Part shown: piece by piece, positions 12,333 through 21,721 of the stretch
Layout of the letters: each line of letters starts with the position of its first letter
How positions within the stretch are numbered: the first letter of the stretch is position 1
Source: Thiohalocapsa sp. PB-PSB1
GTDB taxonomy: Bacteria; Pseudomonadota; Gammaproteobacteria; Chromatiales; Chromatiaceae
Reading direction: 5' to 3'
Length of the DNA stretch: 64,000 bases
Assembly: GCA_016745215.1 (NCBI GenBank)
Contig: CP050890.1
Coordinates: 3,224,001 to 3,288,000, forward strand
Notes under the pieces: model-generated
Database searches by the model: none
Seen by the model: only the letters and a program-made list of their open reading frames with translations
What the model was told of the DNA's origin: nothing
Made by a program: the position numbers and the translations under genes

Positions 12333-12710
12333 TCACTCCGAAGTCTCCACCAGTTCCAATGCGTTGCCGTCCGGATCACGGCAGAATAAGGCCCGCCGAC
12401 CAGAGCGGCTGAATCGGCATTCGACCCCGGCACTGTCCAACTGCTGCGCTAACTTGTCCAGATCGCTTACTGATAACGCCACATGACGGTCGCGACCGCC
12501 ATGCTCCGGCCGCCCGCTGGATGGATCTGGATTTGGCAGTTCGAGTAAATGGATTTGTTGGGCACCGACTTGCAGCCAGGCGCCGCCGAAGCCCAGGTCC
12601 GGACGCTCCGGGTCGACTGCCAGACCGAGCAAGTCCTGATAAAAGGCTAAAGCGCGCCCAGTGTCGTTCACAATTAGGCTGACGTGGTGCATTCCGGTGA
12701 TCAGCGGCAT
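12333..12710 (-). CDS. VOC/glyoxalase-family protein
   Basis: This 125-residue single-domain vicinal-oxygen-chelate protein shows the paired beta-alpha-beta-beta-beta modules: N-terminal ITGMHHVSLIVNDTGRALAF and YQDLLGLAV, and C-terminal HVALSVSDLDKLAQQL and LFCRDPDGNALELVE. H8/H9 near the N-terminus and the Glu in ALELVE are the usual metal-ligand positions. Members include glyoxalase I, dioxygenases and resistance proteins, so the substrate is unknown. A GAGGA ribosome site precedes the ATG at 12710. It is divergent from dapC with about 150 bp between them. Confidence 0.85.
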   Translation of the reverse strand: MPLITGMHHVSLIVNDTGRALAFYQDLLGLAVDPERPDLGFGGAWLQVGAQQIHLLELPNPDPSSGRPEHGGRDRHVALSVSDLDKLAQQLDSAGVECRFSRSGRRALFCRDPDGNALELVETSE

Positions 12711-12860
12711 GATGATTCCTCATGTTTTCGTTTGGTACTGACAGCGCTTCGCTGTATACTGATAGTTTATCTGCGGATTTCCACCATCGCAGTCTCATCG
12801 CCGTTGGAATCGCTTGGGCTATCGCCGCCATGCCTTCCCGGCCGGCCGCTGCCAAGCTCT

Positions 12861-14057
12861 ATGAACCCTAATCTCGCCAAACTCCAGTCCTATCCCTTCG
12901 AGAAGCTTGCCGAACTCAGACGCGGCGTCGAGCCGAATCTGGAGCTGTTGCCGATCTCTTTGTCGATCGGCGAGCCCAAGCATCCGCCACCGGCCATTCT
13001 CGGCGAGACCTTGCTGGCCAATCTGCATCAAGTTGCCTGCTATCCCAGCACGCGCGGCTTGCCGTTATTGCGCGAGGCGATTGCCGACTGGCTTGAACGT
13101 CGTTTTCAGCTGCCCGCCGCCACGCTTGACCGAGAGCGGCAGATTCTGCCCGTCAACGGCACCCGCGAGGGGCTCTTTGCGATCGCTCAGGCGGTGGTCG
13201 ATCCAAGCGCCGATGCATTGGTCATGATGCCAAATCCGTTTTACCAGATTTACGAGGGTGCTGCGCTGCTGGCCGGCGCAACCCCCTGGTATCTGCCTTG
13301 CTGCGCCGAGCATGGCTGCATACCGAACTTCGACGCCATCGACGCGGCCACTTGGCGCCGCTGCCAATTGATCTATCTATGCTCGCCTGGCAATCCCACC
13401 GGCGCTGTCATGGATCAGACCAGCCTGACGCGGCTCATCGAACTGGCTCAGCAATACGATTTCGTGATCGCCGCCGACGAATGCTATTCGGAAATTTACC
13501 TGGACGAAAGCCAAACTCCGGTGAGCCTGCTGCAGGCCGCCGCCGCCATGGGTCATAATGATTTCCGTCGCTGCTTGGTCTTTCACAGTTTGTCCAAGCG
13601 CTCCAATGCCCCGGGGCTGCGTTCCGGCTTTGTCGCCGGCGATGCCGAGATCGTGCAACGCTTTCTCAGCTACCGCACTTACCATGGCTGTGCGATGTCG
13701 TTACAGAACCAATACGCGAGTGCCGCGGTCTGGGGCGATGAGCAGCATGTGATCGAAAATCGGCGCCAATACGTGGAAAAATTCGACGCAATGCTTGACA
13801 TCCTGGATGGCGTGCTCGAGGTCAAGCGACCGGCTGGCGGATTTTTTCTTTGGCCGCGGACGCCGATTTCCGATATTGAGTTCACTCGCGGGTTGTACGC
13901 GGAGCAAAATGTCAGCGTGCTGCCGGGCAGTTTTTTGTCGCGCTCGGTACAGGGTAGAGATCCGGGTGCCGGCCGCATCCGCATTGCCCTGGTTGCATCG
14001 CTCGACGTTTGCAAAGAGGCGGCCTACCGTATTAAGGACTATTGCGCTGCCCTTTAA
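12861..14057 (+). CDS. dapC: Succinyldiaminopimelate transaminase
   Basis: This 398-residue fold-type I, PLP-dependent aminotransferase converts N-succinyl-2-amino-6-ketopimelate to N-succinyl-LL-diaminopimelate in lysine and peptidoglycan synthesis. LSIGEPKHPPP, the VNGTREGLF loop, NPFYQIYEGAALLAG, SPGNPTGAVM, ADECYSEIY and the PLP lysine K246 in HSLSKRSNAPGLRSG are all present. The longer open frame from 12684 reads through non-coding sequence. The ATG at 12861 (MNPNLAKLQSYPFEKL) matches the usual N-terminus. It heads a dapC-dapD-arsC-like-dapE cluster, which strongly supports the role. Length is normal for the family. Confidence 0.93.
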   Translation: MNPNLAKLQSYPFEKLAELRRGVEPNLELLPISLSIGEPKHPPPAILGETLLANLHQVACYPSTRGLPLLREAIADWLERRFQLPAATLDRERQILPVNGTREGLFAIAQAVVDPSADALVMMPNPFYQIYEGAALLAGATPWYLPCCAEHGCIPNFDAIDAATWRRCQLIYLCSPGNPTGAVMDQTSLTRLIELAQQYDFVIAADECYSEIYLDESQTPVSLLQAAAAMGHNDFRRCLVFHSLSKRSNAPGLRSGFVAGDAEIVQRFLSYRTYHGCAMSLQNQYASAAVWGDEQHVIENRRQYVEKFDAMLDILDGVLEVKRPAGGFFLWPRTPISDIEFTRGLYAEQNVSVLPGSFLSRSVQGRDPGAGRIRIALVASLDVCKEAAYRIKDYCAAL

Positions 14058-14194
14058 TCCTAAACCTTTAGATTTTTACAAAAATTGCGCCCGCTTTTAT
14101 GTCAGCATGTGGGGCCGCCGAGCTTCGGTGTTGCAGCCGCCGCGGCACGATACGATTACTGACATTTCAACCATCAGAAAAGACGGAGCCAACC

Positions 14195-15016
14195 ATGTCC
14201 GACAACCAAGCCATCATCGAGAAGGCGTTTGAGCGCCGTGCCGACATCACGCCGCGCAACATCGAGACTCTGACTCGCGATGCCATTCTGGAAACCATCT
14301 GGAAGCTCGATCGCGGCGAACTCCGCGTTGCCGAGAAGCAAGACGGCGAATGGGTGGTCCACGAGTGGATCAAAAAGGCCGTATTGTTGTCCTTTCTTAT
14401 CGAGGATAACCAGCTGATACGAGGCGCGTACACCAGTTTCTACGACATGCTGCCGTCCAAGTATGCTGAAACCAACTCCCATCAGTTCCGCGACGGCGGC
14501 GTGCGCGTGGTGCCGCCGGCCACTGCGCGTCGCGGTTCCTATATCGGGCCGAAGTGCGTATTAATGCCTTCCTTCATCAATATCGGCGCCTACGTGGATT
14601 CTGGCACGATGATCGATACCTGGGCCACGGTGGGTTCCTGCGCTCAGATTGGCAAAAACGTACATGTGTCCGGTGGCGTAGGGATCGGCGGTGTCTTAGA
14701 GCCGGTGCAGGCCGCGCCGACGATCATCGAAGACAATTGCTTCATCGGCGCCCGCTCCGAGATCGTCGAAGGTGTCATTGTCGGTCAGGGCGCAGTGATT
14801 TCGATGGGCGTGTATATCGGCCAAAGCACCAAAATCTACAATCGTGAAACCGGCGAGATTACCTATGGCCGCATACCGCCCGGTGCTGTCGTTGCATCCG
14901 GCAGCCTGCCGTCGGAAGACGGCAGTCACAGCCTCTACTGCGCAGTGATCATGAAGCAGGTCGACGAGCAGACACGTTCAAAAGTCGGTCTGAACGAATT
15001 GCTGCGGGATAAATGA
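14195..15016 (+). CDS. dapD: Tetrahydrodipicolinate N-succinyltransferase
   Basis: This protein of 273 residues, a full-length DapD, transfers succinyl from succinyl-CoA to tetrahydrodipicolinate. The N-terminal helical part (IIEKAFERRADITPRN) is followed by a left-handed parallel beta-helix of hexapeptide repeats (about 100-230) including GAYVDSGTMIDTWATVGSCA and IEDNCFIGARSEIVEGVIV. The C-terminus EDGSHSLYCAVIMKQVD is typical. The ATG at 14195 has a GACGGAG ribosome site; the upstream extension of the open frame is not part of the family. Its stop overlaps the next gene by 4 bp, indicating translational coupling. Confidence 0.95.
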   Translation: MSDNQAIIEKAFERRADITPRNIETLTRDAILETIWKLDRGELRVAEKQDGEWVVHEWIKKAVLLSFLIEDNQLIRGAYTSFYDMLPSKYAETNSHQFRDGGVRVVPPATARRGSYIGPKCVLMPSFINIGAYVDSGTMIDTWATVGSCAQIGKNVHVSGGVGIGGVLEPVQAAPTIIEDNCFIGARSEIVEGVIVGQGAVISMGVYIGQSTKIYNRETGEITYGRIPPGAVVASGSLPSEDGSHSLYCAVIMKQVDEQTRSKVGLNELLRDK

Positions 15017-15399
15017 CCGGGTTGGAGGGCGATAAGAGATCTCAATCGGACGTGATCGCCCTCTACGGCATTCGCAACTGCGACAGGATGAAAAAAGCCC
15101 GAGCCTGGCTGGATGCCCGGGGTATTGCCTATGTCTTCCACGATTACAAACAGGCCGGATTGGACGAGGCAACACTGCGTGTCTGGATCGATGAGCTGGG
15201 CTGGCCAGCGCTGATTAACCGGCGTGGACAGATGTGGCGCAAGCTTGATCCGGAACTACGTGAAACGCTCGACGAGGCCGGTGCTGTGCGCGTCATGTTG
15301 ACAACGCCAGCAATCATCCGTCGGCCGATACTGGATACCGGCGAGCGGCGCCATATCGGCTTTGATGAAGCCGATTATGAGCATATTTTCGAATCATGA
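15013..15399 (+). CDS. ArsC/Spx-like thioredoxin-fold protein
   Basis: The protein has 128 residues with a single ArsC/Spx-type thioredoxin fold. The redox site is IRNCDRMKKARAWLD, with one Cys rather than CxxC, and NRRGQMWRKL and IIRRPILDTG follow as in the YffB group. These proteins are commonly annotated as arsenate-reductase-like and very often sit between dapD and dapE in gammaproteobacteria, as here. A glutathione-linked reductase role has been suggested for the group, but the substrate is unknown. It overlaps dapD by 4 bp at the start and dapE by 4 bp at the end, so it is in the operon. Confidence 0.9.
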   Translation: MTGLEGDKRSQSDVIALYGIRNCDRMKKARAWLDARGIAYVFHDYKQAGLDEATLRVWIDELGWPALINRRGQMWRKLDPELRETLDEAGAVRVMLTTPAIIRRPILDTGERRHIGFDEADYEHIFES

Positions 15400-16535
15400 C
15401 AGGGCACCTTTCGCCAACGCTGGAACTGACTATCGATCTGATGCGCCGCGCTTCCGTGACACCGGAAGATGCCGGCTGTCAGGCATTGCTGGCCAAGCGC
15501 CTTGCCGCGCTGGGATTCGACATCGAGCCCATGCGTTTTGTCGATGTTGACAATCTCTGGGCGCGGCGCGGCCATGAGCGTCCGTTATTCTGCTTCGCCG
15601 GCCACACCGACGTGGTTCCGGCCGGTCCCGTTGAGCAATGGCTGTCGCCACCATTCGAACCGGAGATCCGCGGCGATCTGCTCTTTGGTCGTGGCGCCTG
15701 CGATATGAAAGGCTCATTGGCGGCCATGGTCACCGCCTGCGAACGCTTCCTCACCGCCCATCCGCGGCACAAGGGCTCCATCGCCTTTCTGATCACCAGC
15801 GACGAGGAAGGACCGTCGATCAACGGCACCGTGCGCGTGGTCGAGGCCCTGAGCGCGCGTGGCGAACAGATCGACTATGCCCTGGTCGGCGAGCCATCCA
15901 GCGTCGAGCGACTCGGCGATATCATCAAGAATGGACGCCGCGGAAGCCTGAATGGCACGCTCAGGGTAAAAGGCACGCAAGGGCATGTCGCCTATCCGCA
16001 ACTTGCCGATAATCCCGTGCACCGCGCGGCACCTGCATTGGCCGAGCTGTGCGCCGAGCAGTGGGACCGCGGCAACGATCATTTCCCCCCCACCAGCTTC
16101 CAAATCTCCAACATTCAGGCCGGCACGGGCACCGAGAACGTCATCCCCGGCGAATTGCTGGTCCGCTTCAACCTGCGTTTTTCCACCGAATTGACCCGGG
16201 CGGCTATCCAGCAGCGCACCGAGGCCATTCTCGATCGCCATGGCCTCGACTACCAACTCGACTGGCGCCTGTCCGGAAGCCCTTTTCTGACCCCGGCTGG
16301 GGAACTTGTCGATGCCACTCGCGATGCCATCCAAACCGAAACCGGATACACCGCGGCGCTATCCACCGGCGGCGGAACATCCGACGGACGCTTCATCGCC
16401 CCTACCGGTGCCCAGGTGTTGGAACTCGGCCCCATTAACGCCACCATCCACCAAGTCAACGAGCATGTCGGCGTCGGCGAACTCGATAGCCTGTCTGCCA
16501 TCTACGCCGACATTCTGACCCGGCTGCTGACCTGA
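15396..16535 (+). CDS. dapE: Succinyl-diaminopimelate desuccinylase
   Basis: This 379-residue M20-family di-zinc hydrolase removes succinate from N-succinyl-LL-DAP. The metal-ligand motifs are visible: CFAGHTDVVPAGP, GRGACDMKGSLAAM, TSDEEGPSINGT and near the C-terminus INATIHQVNEHVGVGELD. The dimerisation (lid) domain lies about residues 180-290 (IKNGRRGSLNGTLRVKGTQG). It starts by ATGA overlap with the ArsC-like gene, closing the dapC-D-arsC-like-E cluster. Length is typical. Nothing is missing. Confidence 0.95.
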   Translation: MTGHLSPTLELTIDLMRRASVTPEDAGCQALLAKRLAALGFDIEPMRFVDVDNLWARRGHERPLFCFAGHTDVVPAGPVEQWLSPPFEPEIRGDLLFGRGACDMKGSLAAMVTACERFLTAHPRHKGSIAFLITSDEEGPSINGTVRVVEALSARGEQIDYALVGEPSSVERLGDIIKNGRRGSLNGTLRVKGTQGHVAYPQLADNPVHRAAPALAELCAEQWDRGNDHFPPTSFQISNIQAGTGTENVIPGELLVRFNLRFSTELTRAAIQQRTEAILDRHGLDYQLDWRLSGSPFLTPAGELVDATRDAIQTETGYTAALSTGGGTSDGRFIAPTGAQVLELGPINATIHQVNEHVGVGELDSLSAIYADILTRLLT

Positions 16536-16627
16536 TACGAGGGAGCAGCAGAGGGGTAGGGCGGTTGCCGTTAACCTTGCTGTCGGGTTGCAAACCATCG
16601 ATTCCATAACAGACAAATCAACTCACT

Positions 16628-17680
16628 ATGCACAATCGCATCGACCAACTGACAACCCTGCTGCAACAGCGCATCCTGATCCTTGACGGCGCGATGGGTA
16701 CGATGATTCAGCGCCACAAGCTGGAAGAGGCTGACTACCGCGGAGAATTGTTCAAGGATTGGCCGAGCGATCTGAAGGGTAACAACGACTTGTTGGCTCT
16801 GACCAAGCCGGATGTGATTCGCGGCATCCATGCACAATACCTCGACGCCGGTGCCGATATCATCGAGACCAATACCTTCAACGGTAACCGCCTGTCCCAG
16901 GCGGACTACGGACTGCAGGAACAGACTGCGGAAATCGTTACCGCCGCGGCACGCCTGGCGCGCCAGGTGGCAGACGAATTCAGCAATCAGGAACCGGGCA
17001 AGCCGCGCTTTGTCGCCGGCGTGCTTGGCCCAACCAGCAAGACCGCCAGTATTTCGCCAGATGTCAACGACCCCGGCGCCCGCAACACCCATTTCGACGA
17101 ACTGGTGGAGGTCTACGCCGAGGCCAGCCGCGCCTTGATCGCTGGCGACGTGGACCTGCTGTTGATCGAGACGGTATTCGATACATTGAACGCCAAGGCG
17201 GCAGCCTTTGCCGTGGGACAGGTATTCGAGGAAGACGGCGTGGATATGCCGGTAATGATCTCCGGCACCATCACCGATGCTTCTGGTCGCACCCTATCCG
17301 GTCAGACCACCGAAGCCTTCTATAACAGCCTGCGCCACGTCAAGCCGCTGGCCATCGGACTGAACTGCGCCCTGGGTCCGGACGCCCTGCGGCCGCATGT
17401 GGAAGACATGGCGCGGGTGTCGGAGTTCTACACCAGCTTCCACCCGAATGCCGGTCTACCTAACGAAATGGGCGAATATGATATGGGTCCGGAGGAGATG
17501 GCCTTACAGGTGCAGGAATGGGCCGACTCTGGCTTTGTCAACATCGTTGGCGGCTGCTGCGGCAGCACGCCAGAGCACATTCAGGCTATTACCAAAGCGG
17601 TTGCCGACAGGGCGCCACGCCTGCCGCGGGTGCCGGATCATCGCATGCATCTGTCCGGGCTCGAGGCCTTCAACGCCTGA
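16628..17680 (+). CDS. metH: Cobalamin-dependent methionine synthase, homocysteine domain (split MetH, part 1)
   Basis: The protein has 350 residues, corresponding to the homocysteine-binding TIM barrel of MetH. The zinc thiolates fall at C247 (GLNCALGP) and C310/C311 (VGGCCGSTPEH), the same numbers as in E. coli MetH. ILDGAMGTMIQ at the N-terminus is canonical. In single-chain MetH the polypeptide continues into the folate domain; here it stops after RMHLSGLEAFNA. The rest is encoded by the ORF starting 208 bp downstream. Split MetH is known in some proteobacteria (for example Xanthomonas), so the pair is probably functional as two subunits. No strong ribosome site is seen before the ATG. 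Confidence 0.92.
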   Translation: MHNRIDQLTTLLQQRILILDGAMGTMIQRHKLEEADYRGELFKDWPSDLKGNNDLLALTKPDVIRGIHAQYLDAGADIIETNTFNGNRLSQADYGLQEQTAEIVTAAARLARQVADEFSNQEPGKPRFVAGVLGPTSKTASISPDVNDPGARNTHFDELVEVYAEASRALIAGDVDLLLIETVFDTLNAKAAAFAVGQVFEEDGVDMPVMISGTITDASGRTLSGQTTEAFYNSLRHVKPLAIGLNCALGPDALRPHVEDMARVSEFYTSFHPNAGLPNEMGEYDMGPEEMALQVQEWADSGFVNIVGGCCGSTPEHIQAITKAVADRAPRLPRVPDHRMHLSGLEAFNA

Positions 17681-17888
17681 GAGCATTCTGCAACCTGGCG
17701 CGGTAACCCCAGCCGCTTCGATCCTGATGCGAGATTCGCTCTTGCAAAGGCAATCATTGCGACTGAGTGCCTACGCATGATCGATCCAACGCCATCCCGG
17801 CCGCGAGGGTCGGATCACCGCATGCATCCATCCAGGCTCGAAGTCTTCACCGCCTGAGGCTGCCGACGCCACAAGAACAGTTATCCTT
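17681..17888 (+). repeat. metH spacer with degenerate copy of the part-1 3' end
   Basis: Around 17800-17860 the spacer reads GGATCACCGCATGCATCC, then GGCTCGAAGTCTTCACCGCC and a TGA. This is a diverged repeat of 17635-17680, the last codons of the first metH ORF (DHRMHLSGLEAFNA against DHRMHPSRLEVFTA). It looks like a tandem duplication left at the split point. Confidence 0.7.
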
Positions 17889-20528
17889 ATGACCCCACAA
17901 GCCACTTTTATCAACATCGGCGAGCGCACCAATGTCACCGGCTCTGCCAAATTCAAACGCCTGATTCTGGATAACGATTTCGACACCGCGCTGGATGTCG
18001 CCCGCCAGCAGGTCGAGAACGGAGCCCAGATCATCGACATCAATATGGACGAGGCGATGCTGGACTCCCAGGCCGCCATGGTTCGATTTCTGAATCTGAT
18101 TGCCGCCGAGCCGGACATCGCGCGCGTACCCATTATGATCGACTCGTCCAAATGGTCGGTGATCGAAGCCGGGCTCAAGTGTGTGCAGGGCAAATCGATC
18201 GTCAACTCCATTAGCCTGAAGGAAGGCGAGGAGCCGTTCCGCGAGCAGGCCAAGAAGATTCTGCGCTATGGCGCGGCGACCGTGGTGATGGCCTTCGACG
18301 AGGTCGGCCAGGCCGACACCGAACAGCGCAAGTTCGAGATCTGCCAACGCGCTTACCGGATCCTGGTTGACGAGATCGGCTTCGCCCCCGAGGATATCAT
18401 CTTCGACCCCAATATCTTCGCCGTCGCCACCGGCATCGAAGAGCACAACAATTATGCGGTGGACTTTATCGAAGCCACCCGTCGCATCAAACGCGAATTG
18501 CCTTATGCTAAGGTCTCGGGTGGCGTATCCAACGTATCGTTTTCATTCCGCGGCAACAACCCGGTGCGCGAGGCGATCCATTCGGTATTCCTGTATCACG
18601 CCATCAAGGCGGGCATGGACATGGGTATCGTCAATGCTGGCCAGCTCGCGGTGTATGATGACTTGCCCGCGGAACTGCGCGATGCGGTGGAGGACGTGAT
18701 CCTGAATCGCCACCCCGAGGCCACCGAGCGTCTGATTGACCTAGCGCCTAAATACAAAGGCGATGGTTCCAGCGGCGAGAATACGCAGGATCTGTCCTGG
18801 CGCGAAACCTCGGTGGAAAAGCGCATCGAGCACGCACTCATCAAGGGCATGACCGACTACATTATCGAGGACACCGAGGAAGCCCGGCAACAGCTTGGAG
18901 CCCCGATCAACGTCATCGAAGGCCCGCTGATGGATGGCATGAACGTGGTCGGCGACCTGTTCGGAGAGGGCAAAATGTTCCTGCCCCAGGTAGTCAAGTC
19001 CGCGCGCGTGATGAAAAAGTCCGTCGCCTATCTGGAACCCTATCTGGAACAGGAAAAATGCGAGGGCGACACCCAGGGCAAGATCCTGATGGCCACGGTC
19101 AAGGGCGATGTGCACGATATCGGCAAAAACATCGTCGGCGTCGTGTTGCAGTGCAATAACTATGAGGTCGTGGATCTCGGCGTGATGGTGCCGGCCAACC
19201 AGATCCTGGACAAGGCGCGCGAGGTCGACGCCGACATCATCGGTCTATCTGGCCTGATCACCCCATCGCTGGACGAAATGGTACATGTGGCCAAGGAGAT
19301 GCAACGCCAGGGCTTCAAGATACCGCTGATGATCGGTGGTGCGACCACCTCGAAATTGCACACCGCGGTCAAAATCGAACCCCAATACGAACATCCAGTC
19401 ATCCACGTCAAAGACGCGAGTCGCGCCGTGGGGGTTGCAGGCAGCCTGCTGTCAAAAGACATGAAAGACGACTATGTTGCCGGTATCCGTGCCGACTATG
19501 AAAAAGTACGCCAGCGTCGCGCTGCCCGCGACGAGGCCCGGGATCTGATTCCGCTGGCCCAGGCCCAGGCCAATCGCGTGCCGATCGACTGGCAGCATTA
19601 CCAGCCGCCGAAGCCGGCCGAACCCGGCGTGCAGGTGTTCGACGACATCCCGTTGGATGAGATCGCCACCTATATCGACTGGACCTTCTTTTTTCACGCC
19701 TGGGAATTGCGCGGACGTTTTCCGCAGATCCTCGATGATCCGGCCAAGGGAGAGGAGGCGCGCAAGCTGTTCGCCGACGCCAAGGCCATGCTGGCGCAGA
19801 TCGTCGATCGCAAATGGCTCAGCGCAAAGGCGGTGATCGGCCTGTTCCCGGCCAATGCGGTGGGCGATGACATCGTCGTCTACAAGGATGAAGAACGGAT
19901 TGAGCCCATGCTGACCTTTCACTGCCTGCGCAAACAGGGCAGACAACCAAAGGGCAAATTCAACGACTGTTTAGCTGACTTCATCGCTCCGGCGGACACC
20001 GGCCTGCCGGACTATGTCGGCGGTTTCGCCTGCACCGCCGGCATCGGCATCGACGCCCAGGTAGCACATTTCGAGGCCGATCACGACGACTATTCCGCGC
20101 TGATGCTGAAAGCCCTTGCCGACCGTCTCGCCGAGGCCCTGGCCGAAATGCTGCACCAGCGCGTACGCACCCATCATTGGCGCTATGCCAGCGAGGAAAA
20201 GCTCGACAACCAGGCGCTGATCGACGAGCGCTATCAAGGCATCCGCCCCGCTATGGGCTATCCTGCCTCTCCGGACCATACCGAAAAAGATCTGCTTTGG
20301 CAGGCCCTGGATGTGCAAAATAAGGTCGGTATCTGGCTCACCGAGTCCAAGGCCATGGTGCCGACCGCGGCCGTCTCCGGGCTTTACTTCAGCCATCCCG
20401 ACAGCCGCTACTTTGCCGTCGGCAAACTGAATCGGGATCAAATCGCCGACTATGCCCAGCGCAAAGGGATGCCAATTGCAGAGATCGAACGCTGGCTGGC
20501 GCCGAACCTAGCCTATGAGGCGGAGTGA
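17889..20528 (+). CDS. metH: Cobalamin-dependent methionine synthase, folate/B12/reactivation domains (split MetH, part 2)
   Basis: This 879-residue protein carries the remaining MetH modules in order. They are the pterin-binding barrel (FINIGERTNVTGSAKFKRLI), the B12 cap helices, the Rossmann B12 domain with the cobalt-ligand motif GDVHDIGKN (H409) and GLSGLITPSLDEM, and the AdoMet reactivation domain (about 550-879) with RPAMGYPASPDHTEKD. Adding the 350 residues of part 1 gives H759, the E. coli MetH position, and a total of 1229 residues. The split therefore loses nothing. GYPASP differs from the common GYPACP by Cys to Ser. The ATG at 17889 lacks an obvious strong ribosome site. Confidence 0.93.
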   Translation: MTPQATFINIGERTNVTGSAKFKRLILDNDFDTALDVARQQVENGAQIIDINMDEAMLDSQAAMVRFLNLIAAEPDIARVPIMIDSSKWSVIEAGLKCVQGKSIVNSISLKEGEEPFREQAKKILRYGAATVVMAFDEVGQADTEQRKFEICQRAYRILVDEIGFAPEDIIFDPNIFAVATGIEEHNNYAVDFIEATRRIKRELPYAKVSGGVSNVSFSFRGNNPVREAIHSVFLYHAIKAGMDMGIVNAGQLAVYDDLPAELRDAVEDVILNRHPEATERLIDLAPKYKGDGSSGENTQDLSWRETSVEKRIEHALIKGMTDYIIEDTEEARQQLGAPINVIEGPLMDGMNVVGDLFGEGKMFLPQVVKSARVMKKSVAYLEPYLEQEKCEGDTQGKILMATVKGDVHDIGKNIVGVVLQCNNYEVVDLGVMVPANQILDKAREVDADIIGLSGLITPSLDEMVHVAKEMQRQGFKIPLMIGGATTSKLHTAVKIEPQYEHPVIHVKDASRAVGVAGSLLSKDMKDDYVAGIRADYEKVRQRRAARDEARDLIPLAQAQANRVPIDWQHYQPPKPAEPGVQVFDDIPLDEIATYIDWTFFFHAWELRGRFPQILDDPAKGEEARKLFADAKAMLAQIVDRKWLSAKAVIGLFPANAVGDDIVVYKDEERIEPMLTFHCLRKQGRQPKGKFNDCLADFIAPADTGLPDYVGGFACTAGIGIDAQVAHFEADHDDYSALMLKALADRLAEALAEMLHQRVRTHHWRYASEEKLDNQALIDERYQGIRPAMGYPASPDHTEKDLLWQALDVQNKVGIWLTESKAMVPTAAVSGLYFSHPDSRYFAVGKLNRDQIADYAQRKGMPIAEIERWLAPNLAYEAE

Positions 20529-21003
20529 AGCTGGTATGCGCTGGCCTCGAGCCACAATGGAATCTTGTATTTGGACAATGAATCGGGCATGCACAGCAGA
20601 GCCAACCCATGCCCGAGCATTGCGTCATTAAGGACTGCAAGGACTACCGTCGGGCTGGTGCGTTAGTTGGACGGAGCCGCTTCGTGGAGAGAGCGAAACC
20701 GCCGAGCTACAGTCATATGGGAGCCATTCGACGAACCAGAATTCTATTCATCAACACGCCTGCCACCGCCCGTCAACGGTTTTTGACCTCCCGAAGACCT
20801 AGGCTAAAAACAAGCGGTTGTCCGCCCTTCGGCTCTTTCACCTTCGTCTCCCTTCCACCGGGCTCGTGCAACGAACGGTTCAGATCGCGGCTCGCCTCGC
20901 TCACGCGATCTACCCATATTTTTGGGGCCGTATCTTTTGGAGTTTGACTTCGCTGTGCGATACCGTAGAATTCTTACTTTATTCTTACAGACAAGACGCC
21001 CCA
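20529..21003. other. Intergenic, no gene seen
   Basis: About 470 bp between metH and the VapBC pair. The last 60 bp contain TTGACTTCGCTGTGCGATACCG followed by an AT-rich stretch (ACTTTATTCTTACAG), a plausible promoter for the toxin-antitoxin operon. I see no terminator hairpin directly after metH. Confidence 0.4.
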
Positions 21004-21267
21004 ATGGAAACAACAAAACTCTCTAGCAAAGGCCAAGTGATTATTCCGAAGCCTTTCCGTACAACTCACCGCTGGGAACCTGGGCAGGAGTTGATTGTGA
21101 TCGACACCGGCGACGGCGTATTGCTGAAGCCCAAGATTCCCTTTCAGGAAACCAAAATAGAAGACGTTGCGTCTTGTCTTCAATATTCCGGCAAACCAAA
21201 AACTCTCGATGAAATGGAGCAGGCAATAAAGCAGGGCGTGAAAGAGCGATTTCATGATAGCGGTTGA
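21004..21267 (+). CDS. AbrB/VapB-type antitoxin
   Basis: This 87-residue protein has an N-terminal swapped-hairpin AbrB DNA-binding domain (METTKLSSKGQVIIPKPFR) and an acidic/helical C-terminus (KTLDEMEQAIKQGVKERF) that would bind the toxin. The ATG at 21004 gives the standard family N-terminus; the longer open frame upstream is not conserved in character. It overlaps the PIN-domain toxin gene by 14 bp. It would repress its own operon together with the toxin, as known for such pairs. Confidence 0.88.
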   Translation: METTKLSSKGQVIIPKPFRTTHRWEPGQELIVIDTGDGVLLKPKIPFQETKIEDVASCLQYSGKPKTLDEMEQAIKQGVKERFHDSG

Positions 21268-21643
21268 CACAAACGTATTGGTGCGTTTTCTCACATGCGA
21301 CGAAAAACAGCAGTTCAAGAAAGCATTCGCTTTGTTTGAAGCCCATGATATATTCATACCTGACACCGTTATTTTGGAATTGGAATGGGTACTTAGATAC
21401 GCCTACAGTTTTACGCCAGATGAAATTAGCAACGCATTTCACAAACTTTTTGGGCTTTCCAATGTACATGTTACGAATCCTGCCCTGATTGCCCTAGCCA
21501 TCCAATGGCATACTCACGGATTAGATTTCGCCGACGCTTTTCATCTCGCACTCAGCCAACAATACGGGCAGTTCTTCACCTTCGATAGCAAGCTTGTTCG
21601 TAAAGCAAAGAACCTGGGCACTTGTTCCGTGTCAAGTCCCTAA
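21254..21643 (+). CDS. PIN-domain toxin (VapC family)
   Basis: This 129-residue predicted Mg-dependent ribonuclease toxin has acidic active-site positions in IAVDTNVLVRFL (D5), in LELEWVLRYAY, and in GLDFADAFHLALSQQ. QFFTFDSKLVRKA closes the fold. The ATG lies inside the antitoxin gene, the coupling usual in vapBC operons. It appears intact. Confidence 0.88.
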   Translation: MIAVDTNVLVRFLTCDEKQQFKKAFALFEAHDIFIPDTVILELEWVLRYAYSFTPDEISNAFHKLFGLSNVHVTNPALIALAIQWHTHGLDFADAFHLALSQQYGQFFTFDSKLVRKAKNLGTCSVSSP

Positions 21644-21721
21644 AGAAGCGGGAAACTTCCGCTGACGTTGCTGACCATGCTGACTGGTGCCAATGCCTAA
21701 GGCAAAAGCAACGCCATTGAA

